DNA of 64,000 bases from Nocardioides coralli (GTDB taxonomy: Bacteria; Actinomycetota; Actinomycetes; Propionibacteriales; Nocardioidaceae): contig NZ_CP082273.1 in the NCBI RefSeq assembly GCF_019880385.1, forward strand, positions 3,463,133 through 3,527,132. The letters run 5' to 3'. This document shows positions 50,852 through 59,583 of the stretch, in pieces (within the stretch, counting starts at the first letter, position 1; each line of letters opens with the position of its first letter). Below the pieces are notes generated by a model. The model saw nothing but the letters and a program-made list of their open reading frames with translations, made no database searches and was not told where the DNA came from. Made by a program: the position numbers and the translations under genes.

Positions 50852-52921
50852 GTGGAGCAGCCAGCAAGGCCCGGCGACCTGCTCGCCGACCGCTACCTGC
50901 TGGTCGACCTGCTGACCGAGAGCGGCGGCGGCAGGTTCTGGCGAGCCGAGGACCAGGTCCTCGACCGGCACGTCGCCCTCCACTGCATCGCCGAGGACGA
51001 CCACCGAGCGGCCCGGCTCACCGAGGCGGCCCGGCTCTCCGCAACCGTGCTCGACCGCCGCATCCTCCGCGTGCTCGACGCCGACGAGCGCGAGGGTCTC
51101 GCGTTCGTGGTGAACGAGTGGGGGGCGGGCACCTCCCTCGACATCATGGTGGCCGGCGAGGGGCCGCTGCCGCCGCGGCGGGCCGCGTGGATCGTGTCCG
51201 AGGTCGCCGCCTCGATGGCCGTGGCCCACGACCAGCGGGTGCCCCACGGGCGGCTGGTTCCCGAGAACATCCTCATCGACCAGTCCGGCGCCGTCCGCGT
51301 CATCGGCTTCTGCGTCGACGCGGCGTTGATGGGACTCCCGCAGGGGGACCTCACCACCGACGTCGCCGACCTGGGCGCGCTGCTCTACTTCCTGCTCACG
51401 GGCACCTGGCCCGGCCCCTCACCCTCAGCGGTCCCGCCGGCCCTGCGGCGCGACGAGCGGTGGCTGCGGCCGCGGCAGGTCCGCGCGGGCATCCCGCGGG
51501 TGCTCGACGGCATCTGCGACCAGGTTCTCAACCCCTTCGACGCCCCACCCACCGCCTGGAGCCACAACCTCGGCACCGCGCGTGGGCTGTGCGACGCGCT
51601 GCGCGACTACGTCGGCGACCCGGCCGGCCTCAGCGAGCCCGCGCCCCTCAACGGCGTCAAGGGGGCCGGGGCCCTCGCGGTGCCCAACCGCCGCGACCAC
51701 CCGCAGCCCGCGCCCCCGATGGACCACCGCTCCTCCCCGGACGCCGACCCCGGCCCCGGGGCATCCGACACCGGGGCGGACGAGCCGGAGCCGGGCGAGG
51801 ACCTCGACACGTCCCCGGGCGCGCCCACTGGTCCGCCGACGGGCCCCGGCGAGGACGAGGTCGCGCCGACCCTGGTGGTCCCGAGCGTCTCACCCAGCGC
51901 GCCCCCGAGCCCGCCCTCGGGTTCGGCTCCTCCTCAGCCACCCGCCCCACCGGACGCCGAGAGCCCCGTCGACGCCGGGTCGGCCGATCCGGCGGGGACC
52001 GGCCCGGCCGACGAGCCGCGGACCCCGGTGGACATCCCGACCCAGGCCGGGATGCCGATCTTCGGCGACACCGACGAGGACGTCTCCTGGCTGGAGCGCC
52101 GCACGGAACCGCCGCCCCCGCCGCCGGCGTTCGAGGACCCGCCCGAGCGACCACTCTTCGCGCCCGAGCCCGCCGACGGCGGCCCGGCCCGCCGACCGCG
52201 ACCCGGGGTGAGCGCCCCGACCGGTGACTACTGGCCGTGGGACACCGGCACCGGCACCGGCAGCGGGGTGATCCCCGTGACCGAGGACGAGGACGACGAG
52301 GACGAGGTGCCGGGCCGCTCCTGGTTCCGGCTGGGGGTGCTGGTGTTCCTCTCCCTCCTGCTGGTGCTCGCGATGGTCGTGGCCTACAACCTCGGCCGCG
52401 GCAGGACACCCCTCGGCTCCGAGCCCGAGCCGGCGCCCACGACGCCGTCCGCCACGCAGACGGAGGAGGCGATCACGGCCTACGAGGCCCAGTCGGCGCT
52501 CGACCTCGACCCGCAGGCCGACCCGCCGGAGGAGAACCGCGACCTGGTCGGCCTCGCGATCGACGGCGACCCCACGACCGGCTGGCGGACCAGCACCTAC
52601 AACGACCAGCTGGGACCGCCGCCGGGGCTGAAGACCGGTGTGGGCCTGTTCGTCGACCTGGGCGAGACCCGGGAGGTCTCCCGGATCGACCTCACCGTGG
52701 GCGGCACACCAACGGAGGTCACCTACTACCTCACCGACGAGGAACCGACGCGCGTCGCCGGGCTCGAGCCCGTGGCACAGGAGACCGCCAGCGAGCCACG
52801 GGTCCGGACCGACCTGGACGAGCCTGCCTCGGGGCGCTACCTCGTGGTGTGGCTCACCTCGCTGCCCGAGGTGGGAGACGGCTTCCGCGGTGAGATCCGG
52901 GAGCTGGTGGCCAGCGGATGA
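50852..52921 (+). CDS. Membrane pseudokinase with extracellular discoidin-like domain, MurJ partner
   Basis: 689 residues. The N-terminal kinase fold (about 12-250) has lost its catalytic residues: the VAIK lysine is His44 (VALHC), the HRD loop is H132-G-R (HGRLVPEN) and the DFG motif is G152-F-C. A Pro/Asp-rich linker (about 275-485), one membrane helix (about 493-513; VLVFLSLLLVLAMVVAYNL) and an F5/8-type carbohydrate-binding-like domain (about 550-685) follow. This is the layout of the C-terminal half of mycobacterial MviN, where the phosphorylated pseudokinase recruits FhaA to restrain cell-wall synthesis. Here it is a separate gene. GTG 50852 has GAGGGG upstream. Its stop overlaps the sigM start. 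Confidence 0.88.
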   Translation: MEQPARPGDLLADRYLLVDLLTESGGGRFWRAEDQVLDRHVALHCIAEDDHRAARLTEAARLSATVLDRRILRVLDADEREGLAFVVNEWGAGTSLDIMVAGEGPLPPRRAAWIVSEVAASMAVAHDQRVPHGRLVPENILIDQSGAVRVIGFCVDAALMGLPQGDLTTDVADLGALLYFLLTGTWPGPSPSAVPPALRRDERWLRPRQVRAGIPRVLDGICDQVLNPFDAPPTAWSHNLGTARGLCDALRDYVGDPAGLSEPAPLNGVKGAGALAVPNRRDHPQPAPPMDHRSSPDADPGPGASDTGADEPEPGEDLDTSPGAPTGPPTGPGEDEVAPTLVVPSVSPSAPPSPPSGSAPPQPPAPPDAESPVDAGSADPAGTGPADEPRTPVDIPTQAGMPIFGDTDEDVSWLERRTEPPPPPPAFEDPPERPLFAPEPADGGPARRPRPGVSAPTGDYWPWDTGTGTGSGVIPVTEDEDDEDEVPGRSWFRLGVLVFLSLLLVLAMVVAYNLGRGRTPLGSEPEPAPTTPSATQTEEAITAYEAQSALDLDPQADPPEENRDLVGLAIDGDPTTGWRTSTYNDQLGPPPGLKTGVGLFVDLGETREVSRIDLTVGGTPTEVTYYLTDEEPTRVAGLEPVAQETASEPRVRTDLDEPASGRYLVVWLTSLPEVGDGFRGEIRELVASG

Positions 52922-53586
52922 CCGCTGACCCCCGCAGCGACGCCGAGCTGCTGGCGGCCCACGTGGCCGGCGAGGCTGCGGCGTTCGGGACGCTCTTCGC
53001 GCGCCACCGCGACCGGTTGTGGGCCGTGGCGCTGCGCACGATGGGGGACCCCGACGACGCCGCGGACGGCCTCCAGGACGCGATGGTGGCCGCCTACCGC
53101 CGCGCCGCGAGCTTCCGGGGGGACGCCCAGGTGACCACCTGGCTGCACCGGGTGGTGGTCAACGCCTGCCTGGACCGCATCCGCGCCGCCAAGGTCCGGC
53201 GCGCCGAGCCCCTGCCCGACGACCTGGACGAGCACCAGGCCCGCGGGTCCACGCACACCGGCACCCCGGCGGACCCCGGCGAGCAGGTGGTCGAGGAGGA
53301 GCGGCGCCGGGAGGTGCTGGCGGCCCTCGCCCGGCTGCCGGCGGAGCAGCGTGCCGCGCTCGTGCTCGTCGACATGGAGGGGTACTCCGTCGCCGAGGCG
53401 GCCGAGATCCTCGACTGCGCCCCGGGGACGGTGAAGTCGCGCTGCTCGCGGGGACGGGCGCGGCTGGCCGAGCTGCTGCAGCTGCTCGCGCCTCGCCGTG
53501 AGCCGGGCGACACCGAGGGCGGGAACCCACCGGGCTCGCCGCCCGTCCGATCACCACGGCCCCGCGGTCCACCGGCACCGGCCTGA
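52918..53586 (+). CDS. sigM: ECF RNA polymerase sigma factor SigM
   Basis: 222 residues. Region 2 (about 25-90: FARHRDRLWAVALRTMGDPDDAADGLQDAMVAAYRRAASFRG) and region 4 (about 125-185: LPAEQRAALVLVDMEGYSVAEAAEILDCAPGTVKSRCSRGRARL) are intact. A Pro-rich tail of about 30 residues follows. The assignment to SigM comes from its place between murJ and trxB and from a linked anti-sigma-like gene, as in mycobacteria. ATG 52918 overlaps the pseudokinase stop by four bases, so the pseudokinase and sigma factor are made together. Confidence 0.9.
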   Translation: MTADPRSDAELLAAHVAGEAAAFGTLFARHRDRLWAVALRTMGDPDDAADGLQDAMVAAYRRAASFRGDAQVTTWLHRVVVNACLDRIRAAKVRRAEPLPDDLDEHQARGSTHTGTPADPGEQVVEEERRREVLAALARLPAEQRAALVLVDMEGYSVAEAAEILDCAPGTVKSRCSRGRARLAELLQLLAPRREPGDTEGGNPPGSPPVRSPRPRGPPAPA

Positions 53587-53631
53587 CCGATGACCTGACC
53601 GATCCTGCACCATCCCTGGAGGTGAGAACCC

Positions 53632-54333
53632 GTGACCGACGACCAGCCGGAGCTGACCCCGGCCGAGGAGGCGGAGGTACGCCGGCGGCTGGCCGAGGCC
53701 CGGCACACCGAGCCCCTGCCGCCAGAGGTCGCCGACCGCCTCGACCGGGTCCTCGCCGACCTGGACGCGGAGCCGGCCCCGGGGGCACAGCCGGCCGGCG
53801 TCGTACGCCTCGCCGAGCGTCGCCGTCGGGCGGCCACGCTGCTGGTGGCGGCCGCTGCCGTCGTCGTCGGAGGGGTGGCGGTCGGTCAGGTGGTCGGCGG
53901 TCTCGGGGACGACGCCTCGCCGGAGGCGGTGACCGCCGGCGACGCGGAAAGCGACACCGCGCAGGGTGGTGCCCAGGGTGAGGGCGGGAGTGAGGCGCCG
54001 GCTGATGCCGAGGAGCTCGCCCGGGGCGGCGAGGGTGATGTGGCCCCCGGATCCGTGGTCGCCACGATCCGCCCCGGCCGGTTCGGGGAGGACGTCGCAC
54101 GGCTGCGTGCGACGCCGCGGGCCGAGCTGGCCGAGCGGGGTGCCCCCGCATCTCCCGGGGAGCAGGCCTGCGTCCCCGGCGACTGGGGTCGGGGGGCCTA
54201 CCGCGCCGTGCGCTACGGCGAGTCGATCGGCTACGTCGTGTTCCGCCGTACCCAGGGCGACACCCAGGTGGCCGACCTCTTCCTCTGCGGGGGCGAGGAC
54301 GCGGTGCGCTCGGTGACACTGCCGACCCCGTGA
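53632..54333 (+). CDS. Anti-sigma-M-like membrane protein
   Basis: 233 residues. A cytosolic helical part of about 60 residues ([38 protein letters not shown]) precedes one helix ([21 protein letters not shown]). A disordered Glu/Ala/Gly-rich stretch and an exported domain with two Cys ([17 protein letters not shown]) follow. Position after sigM and topology match RsmA-type anti-sigma factors, but the HxxxCxxC zinc motif of the ZAS class is absent, so binding to SigM is an inference. GTG 53632 has GGAGGTGAG five bases upstream; it lies 45 bp after the sigM stop. Confidence 0.75.
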   Translation: MTDDQPELTPAEEAEVRRRLAEARHTEPLPPEVADRLDRVLADLDAEPAPGAQPAGVVRLAERRRRAATLLVAAAAVVVGGVAVGQVVGGLGDDASPEAVTAGDAESDTAQGGAQGEGGSEAPADAEELARGGEGDVAPGSVVATIRPGRFGEDVARLRATPRAELAERGAPASPGEQACVPGDWGRGAYRAVRYGESIGYVVFRRTQGDTQVADLFLCGGEDAVRSVTLPTP

Positions 54334-54335
54334 CG

Positions 54336-54361
54336 GGAATCTTCCTCGCCTACGATCGGTT
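54336..54361 (+). promoter_or_regulatory. SigR/SigH-type promoter of trxB
   Basis: GGAAT (54336-54340), 18 bases, GTT (54359-54361), 33 bases before the trxB start. A housekeeping-like TACGAT (54351-54356) lies within it. Confidence 0.7.
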
Positions 54362-54394
54362 CTGACCGGCAGCAACCCCCGATCGAGGAGCGTC

Positions 54395-55399
54395 ATGTCC
54401 GACCCCCGCAACGTCATCGTCATCGGTTCCGGCCCGGCCGGGTACACCGCGGCGCTCTACACCGCACGGGCGTCGCTGGAGCCGCTGGTGTTCGAGGGCT
54501 CCGTGACCGCCGGTGGCGCGCTGATGAACACCACCGAGGTCGAGAACTTCCCCGGCTTCCGCGACGGGATCATGGGCCCGGCGCTGATGGACGAGATGCG
54601 GGCCCAGGCCGAGCGCTTCGGGGCCGAGCTGGTCGCCGACGACGTGGTCGAGGTCGACCTCACCGGCGACACCAAGGTGGTCCGCACCGCCACCGACACC
54701 TACACGGCGCGGTCGGTGATCCTGGCCACCGGCTCCGGCTACCGCAAGCTCGGCCTCCCCCGCGAGGAGGAGCTCTCCGGGCGAGGGGTCTCGTGGTGTG
54801 CCACCTGCGACGGCTTCTTCTTCCGCGACCAGGCGATCGCCGTGGTCGGGGGCGGGGACTCGGCTGTCGAGGAGGCCACCTTCCTCACGCGGTTCGGCAA
54901 GAAGGTCTACTTGATCCACCGCCGTGACGAGCTGCGCGCCTCCAAGATCATGCAGGAGCGCGCCTTCGCCGACGAGAAGCTCGAGATCGTCTGGAACGCC
55001 GAGATCGCCGAGATCAACGGCGAGGACCGGCTGGAGTCCGTGACGCTGCGCGACACGGTGACCGGCGAGACCCGGCCCCTGGACGTGACGGGGCTCTTCA
55101 TCGCCATCGGTCACGACCCGCGCTCGGAGCTGCTCGGCGGACAGGTCGACCTCGACGACAACGGCTACGTGCTGGTCGACCACCCCTCCACCGCCACCAA
55201 CCTGCCGGGCGTCTTCGCCAGCGGCGACCTGGTCGACCACCACTACCGGCAGGCGATCACCGCGGCCGGCACCGGCTGTGCAGCGGCGCTCGACGCGGAG
55301 CGCTACGTCGCCGCGCTCGACCATGCCGCCTCGACGGCCGGGTCGCCGGAGGAGACCGCGGAGATCGTCTCCGAGGTCGTGCAGGCCAGCGGCGTCTGA
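54395..55399 (+). CDS. trxB: Thioredoxin reductase
   Basis: 334-residue FAD/NADPH enzyme that reduces thioredoxin. N-terminal FAD site [18 protein letters not shown]; redox pair C135-A-T-C138 in [16 protein letters not shown] site [19 protein letters not shown]-terminal FAD motif [23 protein letters not shown]. Length is normal. GAGGAG lies four bases before ATG 54395. It is preceded by a GGAAT-N18-GTT promoter, and trxA follows after 88 bp with its own promoter of the same kind. Confidence 0.97.
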   Translation: MSDPRNVIVIGSGPAGYTAALYTARASLEPLVFEGSVTAGGALMNTTEVENFPGFRDGIMGPALMDEMRAQAERFGAELVADDVVEVDLTGDTKVVRTATDTYTARSVILATGSGYRKLGLPREEELSGRGVSWCATCDGFFFRDQAIAVVGGGDSAVEEATFLTRFGKKVYLIHRRDELRASKIMQERAFADEKLEIVWNAEIAEINGEDRLESVTLRDTVTGETRPLDVTGLFIAIGHDPRSELLGGQVDLDDNGYVLVDHPSTATNLPGVFASGDLVDHHYRQAITAAGTGCAAALDAERYVAALDHAASTAGSPEETAEIVSEVVQASGV

Positions 55400-55421
55400 C
55401 CCTCCCCGGCCGTCGCGCCCC

Positions 55422-55447
55422 GGAACATCTGTCGCCCCTGTGGTGTT
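55422..55447 (+). promoter_or_regulatory. SigR/SigH-type promoter of trxA
   Basis: GGAAC (55422-55426), 18 bases, GTT (55445-55447), 40 bases before the trxA start. It gives trxA a stress-specific start separate from trxB. Confidence 0.65.
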
Positions 55448-55487
55448 CACTGAGCACAGCGCAACCGAGATCTGAGAGGTACTCCCC

Positions 55488-55814
55488 GTGGCCAACATCG
55501 CTGCCGTGACCGACGCCGACTTCGAGACGCAGGTCCTGAAGTCCGACAAGCCCGTGCTCGTCGACTTCTGGGCGGAGTGGTGCGGCCCGTGCCGCCAGGT
55601 CGCCCCCATTCTCGAGGAGATCGCCGCCGAGCACGGCGAGAAGGTCACCATCGTCAAGCTCAACGTCGACGAGAACCCCGTGACCCCCTCGTCCTACCGG
55701 GTCACCGGCATCCCGACCCTCAACCTCTACCAGGACGGCGAGGTCGTGAAGAGCATCGTGGGTGCGCGTCCCAAGGCCGCGCTCCTCAACGAGCTGTCCG
55801 ACGTCATCGCCTGA
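55488..55814 (+). CDS. trxA: Thioredoxin
   Basis: 108-residue cytosolic disulfide reductant. The active site is W31-C32-G-P-C35 in [18 protein letters not shown], with the cis-Pro loop [13 protein letters not shown] and the C-terminal helix [12 protein letters not shown]. Length is standard. GTG 55488 has GAGAGG nine bases upstream. It probably acts with TrxB and may recycle the peroxiredoxin-like protein at 6887. Confidence 0.97.
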   Translation: MANIAAVTDADFETQVLKSDKPVLVDFWAEWCGPCRQVAPILEEIAAEHGEKVTIVKLNVDENPVTPSSYRVTGIPTLNLYQDGEVVKSIVGARPKAALLNELSDVIA

Positions 55815-55835
55815 CCCCTCCGGGCGTCCGTCGGC

Positions 55836-56486
55836 TCAGCCGGCGAGGTCGCCCGGCCCAGCCGACCGCGGTGTCGCTCCCGGAGCGCGCCGCGGTTTCG
55901 GTTGTGGCCGCACCGCGCCCACGAGTCGTTCCAGCGCTGCCTCGACCTCGTCCTTCCAGGACACGGCCGTGCGCAGGTCCATCCGCATCCGGGGCGTGAT
56001 CGGGTGGGGTCGCTGGGTGCGGAAGCCGACGCCACTAAGGAAGTCGGCCGGGACCGTGCAGCGTTGACCCGCCGTCCGGCTGCCGAAGGCCTCCACGGCG
56101 CGGATGTTGCGTTCCACGAGGTCGCGCGCCATCGCGCGCACCAGCATCCGCCCGACCCCTCCGCCGCGGGCGTGTGGCGCGACGTGCACGGTGGTCAGCA
56201 GCACGGCGTCCGCCGAGACCGGCGCGGTGGGGAACCCTGAGGAGCCCGGCACGAACCGGGCGGGCGCATAGATGAGATGGCCGACGACCTCGTCGCCGAC
56301 GACGGCCACCCGGCCGCAGGAACCCCACTCGCGCAGCACCTCCGAGGTCCAGGCGGCCTTCTCCGACGTCGGGTCGTCCAGCCGCTGCCGGCGTACCGGA
56401 TCGAACTGCCAGAACACGCACGACCGGCAGGACGCATCGATGGCGTCGAGGTTGTCCAGCGTGAGCCGGACCGCGGTACGGGTCAT
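55836..56486 (-). CDS. GNAT family N-acetyltransferase
   Basis: 216 residues. The GNAT core (about 60-165) has GRVAVVGDEVVGHLIYAPA and the acetyl-CoA loop VHVAPHARGGGVGRMLVRAMARDLVE. A Cys-rich start (DASCRSCVFWQFDP) and a basic, Pro-rich tail of about 35 residues flank it. Genes of this type sit between trxA and parB in many actinobacteria. It converges with trxA over 21 bp and is divergent from the aminotransferase gene. The substrate is unknown. Confidence 0.87.
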   Translation of the reverse strand: MTRTAVRLTLDNLDAIDASCRSCVFWQFDPVRRQRLDDPTSEKAAWTSEVLREWGSCGRVAVVGDEVVGHLIYAPARFVPGSSGFPTAPVSADAVLLTTVHVAPHARGGGVGRMLVRAMARDLVERNIRAVEAFGSRTAGQRCTVPADFLSGVGFRTQRPHPITPRMRMDLRTAVSWKDEVEAALERLVGAVRPQPKPRRAPGATPRSAGPGDLAG

Positions 56487-56571
56487 GACGGGCCTCCAGC
56501 CGATGGGCCTCCGCGACGATGGTATGCGGACCCACTGCCCCGGGTCGCCGGGTTGCTGCGAGGATGGCCGC

Positions 56572-57786
56572 GTGCGACCGATCCGCCAGAGCCGCAAGCT
56601 CCACCACGTGCGGTACGACGTCCGCGGTCCGATCCTCACCGAGGCGCAGCGCCTCGAGTCCGAGGGGCACCGGATCCTCAAGCTCAACATCGGCAACCCG
56701 GCGCCGTTCGGCTTCGAGGCGCCCGAGGCGATCGTGGCCGACATCGTCCACCACCTGCCCGAGGCGCAGGGTTACAGCGACTCCCAGGGGATCTATCCCG
56801 CCCGTACGGCCGTGGCGCAGTACTACCAGCAGCGCGGGCTGCGCGACGTGGCCGTCGACGACGTCTTCATCGGCAACGGGGTCTCCGAGCTGATCTCGAT
56901 GGTGCTGCAGGCCTTCGTCGACGACGGCAACGAGATCCTGGTCCCGGCCCCCGACTACCCCCTCTGGACGGGCGCGGTGACGCTCTCCGGGGGTACCCCG
57001 GTGCACTACCTGTGCGACGAGGAGGACGGCTGGAACCCCGACCTGGCCGACATCGAGTCCAAGATCACCGAGGCCACGCACGCCATCGTCATCATCAACC
57101 CCAACAACCCCACGGGGGCGGTCTACTCGCGGCAGGTCGTCGAGGGCCTGGTCGACATCGCGCGACGCCACCAGCTGGTCGTCTTCGCCGACGAGATCTA
57201 CGAGAAGATCCTCTTCGACAACGCTGTGCACCACCACGCCGCGACGGCAGCCCGCGACGACGTGCTCTGCCTGACCTTCAGCGGTCTGTCGAAGGCCTAC
57301 CGCGTGTGCGGCTACCGAGCGGGCTGGGTGATGGTCTCGGGGCCCAAGGAGCTGGCGACCGACTTCCTCGAGGGCCTGACCCTGATCGCCAACATGCGGA
57401 TGTGCGCCAACGTGCCCGCCCAGCACGCGATCCAGACCGCGCTGGGCGGCTACCAGTCCATCGAGGAGCTGATCCGGCCCGGGGGCCGGTTCTACGAGCA
57501 GAGCATGCTCGCCGACAAGCTGCTCAACGACATCCCCGGGGTCTCCTCGGTGCGACCCCGTGGGGCGCTCTACTGCTTCCCGCGCCTGGACCCCGCGGTC
57601 TACCCCGTCGACGACGACCAGCAGCTGGTCATCGACCTGCTGCGGGCCAAGAAGATCCTCGTCACGCACGGGACCGGCTTCAACTGGCCCCACCCGGACC
57701 ACTTCCGGATGGTGACCCTGCCCGACGTCGACATCCTCGAGGAGGCGATCGGCCGGATCGCCGACTTCCTCGCCACCCGCCGCTGA
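56572..57786 (+). CDS. PLP-dependent aminotransferase (AlaA/AspC-like)
   Basis: 404-residue fold-type I aminotransferase. Motifs: ILKLNIGNPAPFGFEAPEAI, GYSDSQGIYPARTAVAQYY, IGNGVSELISMVLQAF, IINPNNPTGAVYS, VFADEIYEKILFD, and the PLP lysine in LTFSGLSKAYRVCGYRAGW. It most resembles alanine-forming AlaA-type enzymes that use pyruvate and glutamate. GTG 56572 lies six bases after GAGGAT, a possible leaderless -10. The acyltransferase gene follows after 14 bp, so they may share a transcript. Confidence 0.9.
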   Translation: MRPIRQSRKLHHVRYDVRGPILTEAQRLESEGHRILKLNIGNPAPFGFEAPEAIVADIVHHLPEAQGYSDSQGIYPARTAVAQYYQQRGLRDVAVDDVFIGNGVSELISMVLQAFVDDGNEILVPAPDYPLWTGAVTLSGGTPVHYLCDEEDGWNPDLADIESKITEATHAIVIINPNNPTGAVYSRQVVEGLVDIARRHQLVVFADEIYEKILFDNAVHHHAATAARDDVLCLTFSGLSKAYRVCGYRAGWVMVSGPKELATDFLEGLTLIANMRMCANVPAQHAIQTALGGYQSIEELIRPGGRFYEQSMLADKLLNDIPGVSSVRPRGALYCFPRLDPAVYPVDDDQQLVIDLLRAKKILVTHGTGFNWPHPDHFRMVTLPDVDILEEAIGRIADFLATRR

Positions 57787-57800
57787 CCAGGAGGCCACCC

Positions 57801-58565
57801 GTGCGCGACATCATCTACCCCCCGATCGTCGTGGCGGCCAAGCTGGGGTTCCGGCTGCTCGGAAACCGGTTCCAGATGACGGGAACCCACCACATCCCCA
57901 CCAGCGGGGGCGTGCTGCTCGCCTACAACCACATCGGGTACGTCGACTTCGTCTACGGCGGCCTGGCTGCCCAGCCCTCGCAGCGGCTGGTCCGGTTCAT
58001 GGGCAAGCGGGAGCTGTTCGACCACCGCGTCACGGGGCCGATCATGCGGGGGTGCCACCACATCGAGGTGGACCGCGGCGCGGGCACCCGCTCGCTCGAG
58101 GTCGCCCAGGACTACCTGGAGGCCGGGGAGGCGGTCGGCATCTTCCCGGAGGCCACGATCTCGCGCGCGTTCGAGGTCAAGGAGCTCAAGACGGGGGCCG
58201 TGCGCATCGCCGCCGCCGCCGGCGTGCCGCTGATCCCCGTCATCCTGTGGGGCACCCAGCGCCTCATGACCAAGGACCACCCCCGCGACTTCTCCCGTGG
58301 CAAGACCATCGCGATCACGGTCGGCGAACCGCTCCGTCCCACGGGCGCCGACCCCGCTGCCGAGACCGCCTCCCTGCACGCCGTCATGACCGAGCTGCTC
58401 GACGCCACCATCGCCGCCTACCCCGTCGCGGAACAGCCTCCCGGCTGCTGGTGGCTGCCGCGGCGGCACGGGGGCAGTGCCCCGACCCTCGCCGAGGCGG
58501 CCGAGCTGGACGCACGGGAGCGGGCGGAACGCGCGGCACGTCGTGCCGCCAAGTCGACGGAGTGA
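57801..58565 (+). CDS. 1-acyl-sn-glycerol-3-phosphate acyltransferase (PlsC-like)
   Basis: 254 residues. The acyltransferase motifs are NHIGYVD (the HX4D pair) near residue 43, a glycerophosphate site around GKRELFDH, and FPEATISRAF where FPEGTRS is usual. A hydrophobic N-terminus (IIYPPIVVAAKLGF) may associate with the membrane. The C-terminus is a long Ala/Arg/Glu helix ending AARRAAKSTE. AGGAGG lies six bases before GTG 57801. It probably acylates lysophosphatidic acid in phospholipid synthesis. The altered FPEA motif means a different acceptor is possible. Confidence 0.86.
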   Translation: MRDIIYPPIVVAAKLGFRLLGNRFQMTGTHHIPTSGGVLLAYNHIGYVDFVYGGLAAQPSQRLVRFMGKRELFDHRVTGPIMRGCHHIEVDRGAGTRSLEVAQDYLEAGEAVGIFPEATISRAFEVKELKTGAVRIAAAAGVPLIPVILWGTQRLMTKDHPRDFSRGKTIAITVGEPLRPTGADPAAETASLHAVMTELLDATIAAYPVAEQPPGCWWLPRRHGGSAPTLAEAAELDARERAERAARRAAKSTE

Positions 58566-58586
58566 CTTGTCGTTTTGTCGACAAAG
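58566..58586. terminator. Possible terminator between plsC-like and parB genes
   Basis: CTTGTCG and CGACAAAG pair with one bulge around TTTTGT. It is short but lies exactly between convergent genes. Confidence 0.3.
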
Positions 58587-58590
58587 AGAC

Positions 58591-59583
58591 CTAGATCGGG
58601 CGGTCGTTCCGGTTCCGCGGGTCCATCACGTCCACGATGCGCTGCAGGTCCTGCAGGGAGGCGAACTCCACGGTGATCTTCCCCTTGGCCTTGCCGAGGT
58701 CGACCTTGACCCGCGTCTCGAGCCGGTCGGAGAGACGGTCGGCGATCTCGACGAGCCCGGGGGCCACCGGGGTGGCGCGCCGCTGCCGGGGAGGTGCCTG
58801 CTCGCCCTCACCGACGGCCACGATCTCCTCCAGGCCCCGCACGCTGATCCCCTCGCTGACCACCCGCGCGGCGAGCCGTTCCTGGCGCTCGGGGTCCTCG
58901 ACCCCGAGCAGCGCGCGAGCGTGCCCGGCCGACAGGACGCCGGCCGCCACCCGCCGCTGCACGGCTGGTGAGAGCTTGAGCAGTCGCAGGGTGTTGCTGA
59001 TCTGCGGGCGGGAGCGCCCGATGCGCGTGGCGAGCTCCTCGTGGGTGCAGGAGAAGTCCTCGAGCAGCTGCTGGTAGGCCGCCGCCTCCTCCAGCGGGTT
59101 CAGCTGCGACCGGTGCAGGTTCTCCAGCAGTGCATCGCGCAGCATGTCGTCGTCGCCGGTCTCGCGGACGATCGTCGGAATGGTCTCGAGGCCGGCCTCC
59201 TGAGCGGCGCGCCACCGCCGCTCGCCCATGACCAGCTCATAGCGCCCCTCCCCGACCGGGCGGACCACGATCGGCTGCAGCAGGCCGATCTCCTTGATGG
59301 AGGTGACCAGCTCCGCCATGGCCTCCTCCTCGAAGACCTGGCGCGGCTGGACGTGGTTGGGGGCGATCACCCCCGGCGGCAGCTCGGTGAAGTAGGAGCC
59401 ACCCACCAGCTCGGGGACAGCCGGGGCGTCCGGGGCCTGTCGCTCCTGCCTGGTCGCCCCGTCGCTGCCGACGTGCGCCCCCTCGTCCCCCGCCTCGCCG
59501 GCCTCGGGGCGTGGGGCGGTCGGGATCAGCGAGCCGAGGCCTCGGCCCAGGCCGCGGCGTTGGGGGGTGGTGGGGGTGTTCAT
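58591..59583 (-). CDS. parB: Chromosome-partitioning protein ParB
   Basis: 330-residue CTP-dependent DNA clamp that loads at parS sites. It begins [15 protein letters not shown], the ParA-interacting tail. The CTPase/ParB domain has [53 protein letters not shown] and [23 protein letters not shown]. The helix-turn-helix follows ([24 protein letters not shown]). A C-terminal dimer domain ends near [14 protein letters not shown] 59583 overlaps the parA stop by four bases. Two parS-like sites lie 1-2 kb upstream. Confidence 0.97.
   Translation of the reverse strand: MNTPTTPQRRGLGRGLGSLIPTAPRPEAGEAGDEGAHVGSDGATRQERQAPDAPAVPELVGGSYFTELPPGVIAPNHVQPRQVFEEEAMAELVTSIKEIGLLQPIVVRPVGEGRYELVMGERRWRAAQEAGLETIPTIVRETGDDDMLRDALLENLHRSQLNPLEEAAAYQQLLEDFSCTHEELATRIGRSRPQISNTLRLLKLSPAVQRRVAAGVLSAGHARALLGVEDPERQERLAARVVSEGISVRGLEEIVAVGEGEQAPPRQRRATPVAPGLVEIADRLSDRLETRVKVDLGKAKGKITVEFASLQDLQRIVDVMDPRNRNDRPI

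Noticed and set aside
56035..57798. 587-codon leftward frame opposite the aminotransferase gene
   Set aside because: Shadow of the aminotransferase; no family resemblance.
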